Source: Bacteroides mediterraneensis
GTDB taxonomy: Bacteria; Bacteroidota; Bacteroidia; Bacteroidales; Bacteroidaceae
Direction of reading: 5' to 3'
Length of the DNA stretch: 64,000 nt
Assembly: GCF_025993685.1 (NCBI RefSeq)
Contig: NZ_DAJPEN010000001.1
Coordinates: 4,340,001-4,404,000, forward strand
In this document: piece by piece, positions 18,143-25,871 of the stretch
Layout: each line of letters opens with the position of its first letter
Numbering within the stretch: position 1 is the first letter of the stretch
The notes under the pieces: model-generated
Database searches by the model: none
What the model saw: only the letters and a program-made list of their open reading frames with translations
Told to the model about the DNA's origin: nothing
Translations under genes and position numbers: made by a program

Positions 18143-18162
18143 CTGTCAAACAGAGCGCTTGA

Positions 18163-18324
18163 TTAAGCTTTAACTCCGTTGTATTCGTCAGATACAGTTA
18201 ATTTCTTGCGGCCTTTAGCGCGACGTGCTGCCAATACTCGGCGACCGTTAGCGGTAGCCATTCTTTCACGGAAACCGTGTTTGTTTCTTCTCTTTCTGTT
18301 AGAGGGTTGGAATGTTCTTTTCAT
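18163..18324 (-). CDS. rpmH: 50S ribosomal protein L34 (bL34)
   Basis: 53 aa translated by hand from the minus strand: MKRTFQPSNRKRRNKHGFRE then the conserved RMATANGRRVLAARRAKGRK core and a C-terminal extension ending EYNGVKA. The longer tail is usual in Bacteroidetes L34. It is transcribed away from efp from an exact consensus promoter and ends in a strong hairpin. The rnpA/dnaA neighbourhood seen in many other bacteria is absent. Confidence 0.96.
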   Translation of the reverse strand: MKRTFQPSNRKRRNKHGFRERMATANGRRVLAARRAKGRKKLTVSDEYNGVKA

Positions 18325-18368
18325 TTTCGTATATACTATTTATGTTATTATTCCATGCGTTCGGGCTG

Positions 18369-18399
18369 CAAAATTAGTGACTTTTTTTTAATAATCAAA
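18369..18399 (-). promoter_or_regulatory. Consensus promoter of rpmH
   Basis: On the minus strand TTTG (18396-18399), a 19-nt spacer and TAATTTTG (18369-18376) match the Bacteroides consensus exactly. Confidence 0.85.
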
Positions 18400-18426
18400 G
18401 TGCTAAATCATTTTTAGACAAATCTT

Positions 18427-18458
18427 TTTGCGTTTTTTCGTGATTTAGATTAATTTTG
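18427..18458 (+). promoter_or_regulatory. Consensus promoter of efp
   Basis: TTTG (18427-18430), 20-nt spacer and TAATTTTG (18451-18458), 55 bp before the efp start. It is back to back with the rpmH promoter, 27 bp apart. Confidence 0.85.
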
Positions 18459-18513
18459 CAACCGTATTCAGAGAATAAATCAACTATAACATAATAATAA
18501 AAGGATTTAAGTT

Positions 18514-19080
18514 ATGATTAATGCTCAAGACATTAAAATCGGAACCGCTATCCGTATGGATGGCAAATTGTATTTCTGCATTGACTTCCTGCATGTAAAA
18601 CCGGGTAAAGGAAACACTTTCATGCGTACAAAGCTGAAAGATGTGGTAGACGGATACGTATTGGAACGTCGTTTCAACATCGGTGAAAAACTGGAAGATG
18701 TACGTGTAGAACGCCGTCCTTACCAGTATCTGTATAAAGAAGGTGAAGACTATATCTTCATGAACCAGGAAACTTTCGAACAGGTGCCCATCGCTCACGA
18801 CCTGATTGAAGGTGTGGATTTCCTGAAAGAAGAAATGGTGGTGGAAGTGGTTTCTGATGCTTCTACTGAAACTATTTTGTTCGCTGAACTGCCGGTAAAA
18901 GTACAGTTGAAGGTGACTTACACTGAACCGGGTCTGAAAGGTGATACGGCAACCAACGCTACCAAACCGGCTACTGTAGAAACAGGTGCTACTGTACGTG
19001 TGCCGTTGTTCATCAACCAGGACGAAATTATCGAAGTGGATACTCGTGACGGTTCATACGTAGGTCGTGTAAAAGCTTGA
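18514..19080 (+). CDS. efp: Elongation factor P
   Basis: 188 aa in three beta-barrel domains. It relieves ribosome stalling at polyproline stretches. The domain I loop reads HVKPGKGNTFMR, with Lys near 32 at the tip where E. coli EF-P is lysylated. The C-terminal signature FINQDEIIEVDTRDGSYVGR is intact. No modification enzyme gene is seen nearby. It is a single-gene unit converging on GH95. Confidence 0.97.
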   Translation: MINAQDIKIGTAIRMDGKLYFCIDFLHVKPGKGNTFMRTKLKDVVDGYVLERRFNIGEKLEDVRVERRPYQYLYKEGEDYIFMNQETFEQVPIAHDLIEGVDFLKEEMVVEVVSDASTETILFAELPVKVQLKVTYTEPGLKGDTATNATKPATVETGATVRVPLFINQDEIIEVDTRDGSYVGRVKA

Positions 19081-19120
19081 TAAGATATATCTGTCAGAGA
19101 AATCATTCTCAAAAGATAAA

Positions 19121-19160
19121 AAGAAAGCCGCATTGGACATTCCAGTGCGGCTTTCTGCGT
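19121..19160. terminator. Bidirectional terminator between efp and GH95
   Basis: AGAAAGCCGCATTGG (19122-19136) pairs with CCAGTGCGGCTTTCT (19142-19156) with one wobble. Minus-strand T-rich sequence follows for GH95. Confidence 0.88.
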
Positions 19161-19175
19161 ATTGATACTTTCAGC

Positions 19176-21605
19176 TTACAAGAGCTGGATACCTTTGTTC
19201 GCTTTCAGGTTGACGGTTCGGGCCTTTCCGTTGAAGCAGACTTTTGTCTTGCCTCCTTTTCGGGCCTGGATGTACAGGGAAGTCACCTTGCCGTCTTTCC
19301 ATTCCATGTCGACCACGAAACCTCCACGGGCACAGATTCCTTTCACGCTGCCGTCTTTCCATTCTTCCGGAAGAGCCGGAAGCAGGGTGATACTGTTTTC
19401 GGACGACTGCATCAGCATCTCAATCACGCCGGCACAACCTCCGAAGTTGCCGTCAATCTGGAACGGAGAGTGGGCGTCGAGCAGGTTCGGATAAGTTCCT
19501 CCTCCGCGGCGGGCATCTTTCCCTTTGTAACCGTCCGGGCTGACGTAACGCAACAGACGGCGGTAGATGTGGTAGGCATTCTTGCCGTCTTTCAGGCGGG
19601 CATAAAGATTGACACGCCAACCGGTGCTCCAACCGGTGGTGTTGTCGCCCTTGATTTCCAATGTACGGGCACAAGCCTTGGCCAGGTCGGGTATGTTTTC
19701 TACCGACAGATGGCGACCGGGATACAGACCGAACAAGTGCGACTGGTGACGGTGTTGCGGGTCTTCGTCGCTCCAGTCGTGGAACCATTCCTGCAGGTTG
19801 CCGTTCTTTCCTACCCGGTAGGGCAGCAGACGGGCCAGGGTCTTGTCAATCTGTTTCCGGAAGTCCTTGTCCGTACCGAGCACTTCGGCAGCCTTGGCGG
19901 CATCAATCAGGCATTCGCGGGTCATGGCCAGGTCGGCCGTACAGCCGTAGGATGTGGCACCGACATACCCGTCAGGTGTCACGAACTTGTTCTCCGGCGA
20001 AGTGCCCGGTGAGGTGAGCAGTTTGCCGTCCTTCTCAATCAGCCAGTTCAAGCAGAATTCAGCCGCCCCTTTCAGCACCGGATAATATTGTTGCAGGAAC
20101 GCCTTGTCTTGTGTGAAGGCATAACGTTCCCAGATGTGAGTCGACAGCCAGGCGCCTCCCATGGTCCAGCAGGCCCACGACGGGTCGCCCACGTTCAGTC
20201 CCACGGGGCAGGTCATGGCCCAGATGTCCGTGTTCTGTCCCAGACACCATCCCTTCTGTACACCGTAATACGCCTTGGCTGTGGCTTCTCCCGTATGTTG
20301 CAGGTTGGCAATGAATTCCATCAGCGGACGGTGCATCTCGCTCAGGTTGGCTGTCTCGGCAGCCCAGTAGTTCTCCTCCAGGTTGATGTTGCTGGTATAG
20401 TTGCAGCTCCAGGGCGGAAGGAGCCGTTCGTTCCACAATCCCTGCAGGTTGGCCGGCACACCCGGTGTGCGCGAGCTGGAGATGAGCAGGTAGCGGCCAT
20501 ACTGGAAATACAAGGCTTCCAGTTCCGGATTCTTCTGCGACTGGTCCGTGTATTGCAGGAGCTGTACGTCGGTGGGCAGGTTGGCGATGGCTTTGTCCGT
20601 GCTTCCGAGGTTCAGCTCTACGCGGTTGAAGAACGACTGGTAGTCGGCCACATGCGCCTTTTCGAGTGTCTCGAACGATTTCCGTGCCGCCCGGTCCATA
20701 CGCTGTGCCACCAGGTTCCGGTAGTCACGGCCTTCTTTCATCGGGTCCTTGTCGAAACCGTTGAAGCTGGTCACGTTGGCTACCAGAATCAGGGCCTCTT
20801 TTCCGCCCGCTATCTTCAGTTCCCCCGACGGGAAGCTCTTTACCTGGCTTTCCGGGGCGATGACCCGAATCAGCGTGCGGAAATGCGTACCCCGTTCCGG
20901 GTCGTACAGGTGCTTGTTTTTCACGTCATCGAAATATACCGGATACGAATGGTAGGCTGCGTAGCCTTCGGCCGAGATTTCATTGCCGGAAGCCGTGGTG
21001 GCATGGGGCAGGAGTGAGGTGAAAGAGAGAAGTGCCTGAATGCCTTTTTCGCTTTCTGTCTGCAGGCGGAGCACAATCACGGAGTCGGGAGCCGAGGCGA
21101 AATAGTCGCAGGAGAAAGCTTTGCCGTTCCGCTGGTAGCTGGTCCGTGCGAGGGCTTGCCGGATGTCCAGGCTCCGCTGGTAGCCGGTCACCTGTGCCGG
21201 TTCGTCCAGATACGTGAGGGAGAGTTGCCCCAAGGGCTGGTAGTTTTCGCTGTAATGTCCCTGCACCTTTCGTTGGGCAAGGTCGGCGCCGCGGTAGTCT
21301 TCCTTGTCGAGCAAGGCCCGTATTTCGGGAATTGCCTTGTGGGCATCGGGAGTAGTGACTTTCCGGTCGGGTTCGCCGGTCCATAGTGTCAAGTCGTTCA
21401 GGGAGAGGACATCCTTGTCCGTGCCTCCGTAAAGAATGGCTCCCATCGTACCGTTTCCGATGACCAGAGCCTCTTCAAAATATTCCGCCGGCCGGTCGTA
21501 GTGCAGCACCAGCCGGTTTTGTGCGGAAAGTGAGAATGCGTGTAATGAAATGGTACAGGTCATTACCGCAATGCCCTTCCATTTACGGATAGAAAAACTT
21601 TTCAT
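19176..21605 (-). CDS. GH95 alpha-L-fucosidase/alpha-L-galactosidase
   Basis: 809 aa from the ATG at 21603-21605, which gives a signal peptide (MKSFSIRKWKGIAVMTCTIS, cleavage near LSA-Q). The N-terminal beta domain holds LVIGNGTMGAILYGG and LSLNDLTLWTGEP. The (alpha/alpha)6 catalytic domain has the paired Asn site NYTSNINLEENYW, a TSPENKF loop with the general acid Glu, and FQIDGNFGG with the Asp used with the activated water. Members invert at alpha-1,2-L-fucosyl or alpha-L-galactosyl linkages; the substrate here is undecided. It is not in an operon. Its upstream region carries a 22-bp-period palindrome array. Confidence 0.93.
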   Translation of the reverse strand: MKSFSIRKWKGIAVMTCTISLHAFSLSAQNRLVLHYDRPAEYFEEALVIGNGTMGAILYGGTDKDVLSLNDLTLWTGEPDRKVTTPDAHKAIPEIRALLDKEDYRGADLAQRKVQGHYSENYQPLGQLSLTYLDEPAQVTGYQRSLDIRQALARTSYQRNGKAFSCDYFASAPDSVIVLRLQTESEKGIQALLSFTSLLPHATTASGNEISAEGYAAYHSYPVYFDDVKNKHLYDPERGTHFRTLIRVIAPESQVKSFPSGELKIAGGKEALILVANVTSFNGFDKDPMKEGRDYRNLVAQRMDRAARKSFETLEKAHVADYQSFFNRVELNLGSTDKAIANLPTDVQLLQYTDQSQKNPELEALYFQYGRYLLISSSRTPGVPANLQGLWNERLLPPWSCNYTSNINLEENYWAAETANLSEMHRPLMEFIANLQHTGEATAKAYYGVQKGWCLGQNTDIWAMTCPVGLNVGDPSWACWTMGGAWLSTHIWERYAFTQDKAFLQQYYPVLKGAAEFCLNWLIEKDGKLLTSPGTSPENKFVTPDGYVGATSYGCTADLAMTRECLIDAAKAAEVLGTDKDFRKQIDKTLARLLPYRVGKNGNLQEWFHDWSDEDPQHRHQSHLFGLYPGRHLSVENIPDLAKACARTLEIKGDNTTGWSTGWRVNLYARLKDGKNAYHIYRRLLRYVSPDGYKGKDARRGGGTYPNLLDAHSPFQIDGNFGGCAGVIEMLMQSSENSITLLPALPEEWKDGSVKGICARGGFVVDMEWKDGKVTSLYIQARKGGKTKVCFNGKARTVNLKANKGIQLL

Positions 21606-21704
21606 AGTGTATGTGTGAATAAAGAAAATTAACAACCGCAAGTTATTAAGAAAATCCCGTACGGGCAAAAACTTGGCCTGAAACATGGAAAAAAGGGGTG
21701 AAAA

Positions 21705-21786
21705 AAACGCCTTTGCGTTTGACTTGAAACGCAAGTGCGTTTGAAGGAAAACACAAGTGCGTTTTGACCGAAACGTAAAGGCGTTT
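21705..21786. repeat. Four imperfect palindromes with exact 22-bp period
   Basis: Units at 21705, 21727, 21749 and 21771 are each 16 bp, AAACGC-nnnn-GCGTTT or one- to two-base variants (AAACAC and AAACGT left halves), separated by 6-nt spacers gacttg, gaagga and tgaccg. The array lies 100-181 bp upstream of the GH95 start and downstream of rpmE2. Spacing is constant while the spacers differ. Confidence 0.92.
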
Positions 21787-21828
21787 TTGGCGGGATGTCA
21801 AAAGTCTTCAGAGGTCGACGAAAGTCTA

Positions 21829-21870
21829 CAAAAAAAGCCTTCCCATCGTCGCGATGGAAAGGCTTTTCTT
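21829..21870 (-). terminator. Terminator of rpmE2
   Basis: Arms at 21833-21848 and 21852-21867 (AAAAGCCTT..CATCG / CGATG..AAGGCTTTT, one mismatch) with a minus-strand T run. Confidence 0.88.
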
Positions 21871-21893
21871 TATTTTTCCCGAAAAATAATCAA

Positions 21894-22148
21894 TTATTTT
21901 TTCTTGTGGTTTGCATAACGGCTCATGAACTTGTCCACACGTCCTGCAGTATCCACCAGTTTAGACTTACCAGTGTAGAACGGGTGAGATGAGCTAGAGA
22001 TTTCCAGCTTAACCAACGGATAAGTTTCTCCTTCGAATTCAATTGTGTCTTTAGTAGCACAAGTTGAACGAGACAGGAACATGTCGCCGTTTGACATGTC
22101 TTTAAATACTACCGGACGGTAGTTTTCAGGATGAATGCCTTTTTTCAT
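21894..22148 (-). CDS. rpmE2: 50S ribosomal protein L31 type B
   Basis: 84 aa: MKKGIHPENYRPVVFKDMSN, STCATKDTIEFEGETYP and HPFYTGKSKLVDTAGRVDKF are L31 signatures. The lack of the CxxC zinc ribbon and the extra central loop place it in the B (zinc-independent) type. In several bacteria type B L31 is controlled by zinc repressors; here a perfect inverted repeat overlaps the promoter, which is consistent but unproven. Confidence 0.94.
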   Translation of the reverse strand: MKKGIHPENYRPVVFKDMSNGDMFLSRSTCATKDTIEFEGETYPLVKLEISSSSHPFYTGKSKLVDTAGRVDKFMSRYANHKKK

Positions 22149-22232
22149 TTTAGTATATACTTTTTGTTGTTATTATTGACAAATAAATATGTGGTAACAC
22201 CGATAAAGTGTGTAATGGTCTATTTCGGGTTG

Positions 22233-22271
22233 CAAAGATACGCTATTTCTTTGAAACTAAAAAGAAATAGC
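22233..22271 (-). promoter_or_regulatory. rpmE2 promoter with overlapping inverted repeat
   Basis: Minus-strand -7 TATCTTTG is at 22233-22240; 19 nt further upstream the -33 site reads TTTT. GCTATTTCTTT (22242-22252) and AAAGAAATAGC (22261-22271) form a perfect 11-bp inverted repeat covering the spacer and -33 region, a likely repressor site or hairpin. Confidence 0.6.
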
Positions 22272-22422
22272 CGAAAAAATTATTCTGTCAGTCAAAGGCT
22301 TTTATAATATAGGTGGGCGGTTTTTGTCACATCTACTTTGCATCCTTGCCGCATCTTTTGGTAAATATTCCGGTTAAAATTGATTTGCCTCAAGAAAAGA
22401 CAGAAAATCTCCGATTCAGGAT

Positions 22423-22453
22423 ATTGCTAATTCTTTTTATATTGTTACTTTTG
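22423..22453 (+). promoter_or_regulatory. Promoter of fba
   Basis: ATTG (22423-22426), 19-nt spacer, TACTTTTG (22446-22453); the fba ATG follows 41 bp later. The 22272-22422 stretch between the rpmE2 and fba promoters holds nothing else I can support. Confidence 0.7.
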
Positions 22454-22493
22454 CAGATGGAATTAATTACTAACAATTATAAAACTTACAAAA

Positions 22494-23501
22494 ATGGTTA
22501 ATTACAAAGAGTTAGGCTTGGTGAACACAAGAGATATGTTTGCCAGAGCAATCAAAGGTGGATATGCTATCCCTGCTTTCAATTTCAATAATATGGAACA
22601 GTTGCAGGCCATCATCAAGGCTGCTGTAGAAACAAAATCTCCGGTAATTCTCCAGGTTTCTAAAGGTGCTCGTAACTATGCTAACCAGACTTTGTTGCGT
22701 TACATGGCAGAAGGTGCTGTAGAATATGCAAAGGAACTGGGTTGTGCACATCCTGAAATCGTGCTTCACCTTGACCACGGAGATTCATTCGAACTGTGCA
22801 AGTCTTGCATCGACATGGGATTCTCTTCAGTAATGATCGACGGTTCTCATCTGCCATACGAAGAAAACGTAGCTTTGACTAAGAAAGTAGTTGACTATGC
22901 ACATCAGTTCGACGTAACAGTTGAAGGTGAGCTGGGTGTATTGGCCGGTGTAGAAGATGAAGTTTCTGCAGAACACCACACTTATACTAACCCTGAAGAA
23001 GTAATCGACTTCGCTACTCGTACAGGTTGCGACTCATTGGCTATCTCAATCGGTACTTCTCACGGTGCTTACAAGTTCAAACCTGAACAGTGCCACGTAG
23101 ATCCGGCTACTGGTCGTCTGGTTCCTCCTCCATTGGAATTCGCTGTACTGGACGCTGTAATGGAAAAACTTCCGGGATTCCCTATCGTTCTTCACGGATC
23201 TTCATCAGTTCCTCAGGAAGAAGTGGACACTATCAACAAATATGGTGGCAAGCTGGAAGCTGCTATCGGTATTCCTGAAGACCAGTTGCGTAAGGCTGCT
23301 AAATCTGCAGTTTGCAAGATCAACATCGACTCAGACTCTCGTCTGGCTATGACTGCTGCTATCCGTAAAGTATTCGCTGAAAAACCGGCTGAATTCGACC
23401 CGCGTAAATACCTGGGCCCGGCTCGTGACAACATGGAAAAACTTTACAAGCACAAAATCATCAACGTATTGGGTTCTGACAACAAGTTGGCTCAGTGCTA
23501 A
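22494..23501 (+). CDS. fba: Class II fructose-bisphosphate aldolase
   Basis: 335 aa. It cleaves fructose 1,6-bisphosphate to DHAP and glyceraldehyde 3-phosphate with a Zn ion. Metal-binding motifs LHLDHGDSFE and the class II signatures VEGELGVLAGVEDEV and AISIGTSHGAYKF are present. It starts at ATG 22494 (MVNYKELGLVNTRDMF). Single gene with its own promoter and terminator. Codon choice is the highly expressed type (CGT, GAA, CTG), as in the ribosomal genes. Confidence 0.96.
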   Translation: MVNYKELGLVNTRDMFARAIKGGYAIPAFNFNNMEQLQAIIKAAVETKSPVILQVSKGARNYANQTLLRYMAEGAVEYAKELGCAHPEIVLHLDHGDSFELCKSCIDMGFSSVMIDGSHLPYEENVALTKKVVDYAHQFDVTVEGELGVLAGVEDEVSAEHHTYTNPEEVIDFATRTGCDSLAISIGTSHGAYKFKPEQCHVDPATGRLVPPPLEFAVLDAVMEKLPGFPIVLHGSSSVPQEEVDTINKYGGKLEAAIGIPEDQLRKAAKSAVCKINIDSDSRLAMTAAIRKVFAEKPAEFDPRKYLGPARDNMEKLYKHKIINVLGSDNKLAQC

Positions 23502-23537
23502 TCGTGTTTGATACTTATCACACCTGATAAAATGAAT

Positions 23538-23572
23538 AAAGGCTGCTTTCCTTTCGGGAGGCAGCCTTTTCA
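23538..23572 (+). terminator. Terminator after fba
   Basis: AAAGGCTGC (23538-23546) pairs with GCAGCCTTT (23561-23569), followed by TTTTC; it also serves the minus-strand DUF4250 gene. Confidence 0.85.
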
Positions 23573-23589
23573 TTTGTTTGCGTTCTTTT

Positions 23590-23766
23590 TTACCAGAACT
23601 TGTTCTGCGAGGGGTTGTATTCGAACCCCACCGCTTTCAGACGGTTCACGATATCTTCCTTGCTCACGTTCAAATCGGCACAGAGTGCGTCGAGTGAAGG
23701 GTAATAGTCTCTCAATTTCATGTTGATGAAGCTGAACAGCATCATCGGGTCTTTGGGTAATTCCAT
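23590..23766 (-). CDS. DUF4250 small protein
   Basis: 58 aa translated by hand: MELPKDPMMLFSFINMKLRD, then a short helix-turn-helix-like part (LDALCADLNVSKEDIVNRLK) and the ending VGFEYNPSQNKFW. This is the DUF4250 pattern found in Bacteroidetes and Firmicutes. The function is unknown; the fold looks like a small winged-helix or HTH. A minus-strand -7 element TAACTTTG lies at 23808-23815, divergent from the next gene. Confidence 0.85.
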   Translation of the reverse strand: MELPKDPMMLFSFINMKLRDYYPSLDALCADLNVSKEDIVNRLKAVGFEYNPSQNKFW

Positions 23767-23862
23767 ATTCTGAACTTGTTTTTACGGATTCTTCTTTTTT
23801 CGGGGTGCAAAGTTACGGCTTTTATTGTTTCCTTGTACTTATTCTATTGATAATTTATTTGT

Positions 23863-23870
23863 TATCTTTG
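23863..23870 (+). promoter_or_regulatory. -7 element directly abutting the YgjP-like gene
   Basis: TATCTTTG ends 8 nt before the ATG at 23878, so the transcript should start at or within a few bases of the start codon. Confidence 0.6.
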
Positions 23871-23877
23871 CAAGGCT

Positions 23878-24585
23878 ATGTCAACTAAACGAGTGATAGA
23901 AGATAAAGATTTCCGTCGCATTGTGATTGCCACCCGCCGCGGGGCAAGAAACATCACGATGCGTGTGAAGCCCGACGGCCTGTATCTTACGGTGCCGCCT
24001 TACAGCAAGACCGATAAAGTGCTGGCTACGCTGGAACAGTTCCGGGCTGATTTGCTGGAGCGTTTCCGCCGGGTGGCCCAGCAGACCTTGGACTTTAATT
24101 TCCGGATAGAAGCCGATTGTTTCCGCTTGTCGCTGGAACCCAGCCAGCTGAAATGTTTTACCGTGCGGCTACGGCCCTCGGGCGAGGTGACCGTATTTTG
24201 TCCGGCACACACCGATTTTTCGGATGAGGCCGTGCAGAAGCTGGTACGGGCAGCCATTGTGCGGGCCCTGAAGAAAGTGGCCTCAGAATTTCTGCCTCCC
24301 TTGCTGAAAGTATGGGCCGAACGTTTCGGCCTCACCTACCGGAAGGTGCGGATTACGGGTGCCCGTTCGCGGTGGGGCAGTTGCACGTCGGCCCGCACCA
24401 TCAGTCTCTCTTGCTATCTGATGCTGGTACCTTCTCACCTGATTGATTATGTCATCCTGCACGAACTGGCCCACACGAGGGAGATGAACCATGGTCCCCG
24501 TTTCTGGGAACTGCTGAACGATATGACGGCGGGACAGGCCTTGCGTCTGCGTGCGGAACTCCGTCGGTTTCATCCTTCTTTTTGA
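23878..24585 (+). CDS. YgjP-like (DUF45) zinc metallopeptidase-fold protein
   Basis: 235 aa. The N-terminal half starts with RRIVIATRRGARNITMRVKPDG, as in YgjP/DUF45 proteins. The C-terminal half holds the zinc site HELAH (about 195-199) with the third ligand His near 205 in MNHGPRFW, and the conserved RSRWGSCTS. Family members are M48-like metallopeptidases by fold; E. coli YgjP has been described as a UTP pyrophosphatase, so the activity is uncertain. No signal peptide, so cytoplasmic. Its start is almost on the promoter (probable leaderless mRNA). Confidence 0.87.
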   Translation: MSTKRVIEDKDFRRIVIATRRGARNITMRVKPDGLYLTVPPYSKTDKVLATLEQFRADLLERFRRVAQQTLDFNFRIEADCFRLSLEPSQLKCFTVRLRPSGEVTVFCPAHTDFSDEAVQKLVRAAIVRALKKVASEFLPPLLKVWAERFGLTYRKVRITGARSRWGSCTSARTISLSCYLMLVPSHLIDYVILHELAHTREMNHGPRFWELLNDMTAGQALRLRAELRRFHPSF

Positions 24586-24633
24586 GACATTTAAAAAGAA
24601 GGGATATTGTGTCTTTTATACACTTTTTTGATG

Positions 24634-24641
24634 TAAATTTG
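24634..24641 (+). promoter_or_regulatory. Putative -7 element of the MFS-HTCS unit
   Basis: TAAATTTG matches TAnnTTTG, 34 bp before the MFS start; the -33 element is not clear. Confidence 0.5.
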
Positions 24642-24675
24642 CATCGGAAAAGGTTAGGTAAAAAAGATTGTTTGA

Positions 24676-25860
24676 ATGAAAAAGAGTTTGCTGGCGTTGG
24701 CTTCCGGTACGTTAGGACTGGGCATCGCCGAATTTGTCATGATGGGAATCCTTCCCCATGTAGCTCGTGATTTAGGTATTAGTATTCCCCAGGCGGGACA
24801 TTTTATTTCGGCGTATGCCATCGGCGTGTGTGTGGGTGCTCCGTTGACGGTGCTGATTGCCCGTACACGGCCCCTGAAGCAGATATTGCTGGGGCTGGCG
24901 GCCATTTATGTGATAGGAAATCTCTGTGCGGCACTTTCGCCGGGCTATTGGATGCTGTTGCTGATGCGCTTCGTGTCGGGACTTCCCCATGGAGCCTTCT
25001 TTGGAGTGGGGTCCATTGTAGCCGAGAAGGTGGCCGATAAGGGAAAGACTTCGCAGGCTGTGGCACTGATGATTGCGGGTATGACCATAGCCAATTTGTT
25101 CGGTGTGCCTTTCGGCACGTTGCTGAGCACATTGTTCTCCTGGCGTTTCCCCTTCTTGTTCAACACGTGTTGGGGACTGCTGGTGTTCTATCTGGTGTGG
25201 AAGTGGATTCCTTCGCTGCCGGCTTTGCCCGATACGGGACTGAAAGGACAGTTCCGCTTTCTCCGTAATCTGGCTCCGTGGCTTATCATTCTGACCACGA
25301 TGTTCGGCAACGGAGGGGTGTTCTGTTGGTTCAGCTATGTTACTCCGCAGATGCTGCACGAAGCTGGGTTCCAGCCGGAAAGTCTGACGTGGATTATGAT
25401 GCTGGCCGGACTGGGAATGACCCTCGGCAACCTGATTGGCGGACGTTGCGGTGATTTGTACGGGCTGGCCCCTGTGGTACAGTTCACGCAAGTGTTCATG
25501 ATGCTGGCTTTGCTGGGTACTTTCCTCTTTGCGGGAGTGCCGTGGCTTTCCGTCTTGCTGATGTTCGTCTGTGCGGCTGCCCTGTTTGCCGTGTCACCTC
25601 CCCAGCAGCTGTTGCTGTTGCAGAATTCCCGGGGAAGTGAGATGATGGGAGCCGCCTGCGTGCAGATTGCGTTCAATCTGGGAAATGCGGTAGGAGCATA
25701 CGCCGGAGGACTGCCGATTGATGCCGGACTGGGTTACCGCTATCCGGCACTGGTAGGAGTCTTTGTGGTGGCCTTGGGATGGATTTGCGTCACCTGGTAT
25801 ATCAGGCGGGAGCGCAGGTGCCTTCTGAAAAGAAAAACGACAGATACGGTTGTATCATAA
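24676..25860 (+). CDS. MFS exporter, AraJ/sugar-efflux-like
   Basis: 394 aa, about 12 membrane helices. The N-terminus LALASGTLGLGIAEFVMMGILP and helix 4-5 region LMRFVSGLPHGAFFGVGSIVAEKVA are typical of the DHA1/AraJ drug and arabinose efflux group. It exports small solutes by proton antiport; the substrate is unknown. The regulator gene starts 11 bp downstream, so the two may share a transcript. Confidence 0.85.
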   Translation: MKKSLLALASGTLGLGIAEFVMMGILPHVARDLGISIPQAGHFISAYAIGVCVGAPLTVLIARTRPLKQILLGLAAIYVIGNLCAALSPGYWMLLLMRFVSGLPHGAFFGVGSIVAEKVADKGKTSQAVALMIAGMTIANLFGVPFGTLLSTLFSWRFPFLFNTCWGLLVFYLVWKWIPSLPALPDTGLKGQFRFLRNLAPWLIILTTMFGNGGVFCWFSYVTPQMLHEAGFQPESLTWIMMLAGLGMTLGNLIGGRCGDLYGLAPVVQFTQVFMMLALLGTFLFAGVPWLSVLLMFVCAAALFAVSPPQQLLLLQNSRGSEMMGAACVQIAFNLGNAVGAYAGGLPIDAGLGYRYPALVGVFVVALGWICVTWYIRRERRCLLKRKTTDTVVS

Positions 25861-25871
25861 AACAATATACT

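Noticed and set aside
17841..18149. 102-codon minus-strand frame between gpmI and rpmH
   Set aside because: It runs through both the gpmI terminator and the rpmH terminator hairpins, has no recognisable domain and an odd Thr/His/Gln-rich make-up.
19077..20012. Long plus-strand frames (311 and more codons) opposite GH95
   Set aside because: They are antisense shadows of a high-GC coding strand; GH95 has complete family motifs.
21705..21786. 22-bp-period array considered as a tiny CRISPR
   Set aside because: Repeats are 16 bp, spacers only 6 nt, and no cas genes occur in the window.
22313..22501. 62-codon plus-strand frame before fba
   Set aside because: It covers the fba promoter and overlaps the fba start; no conserved features.
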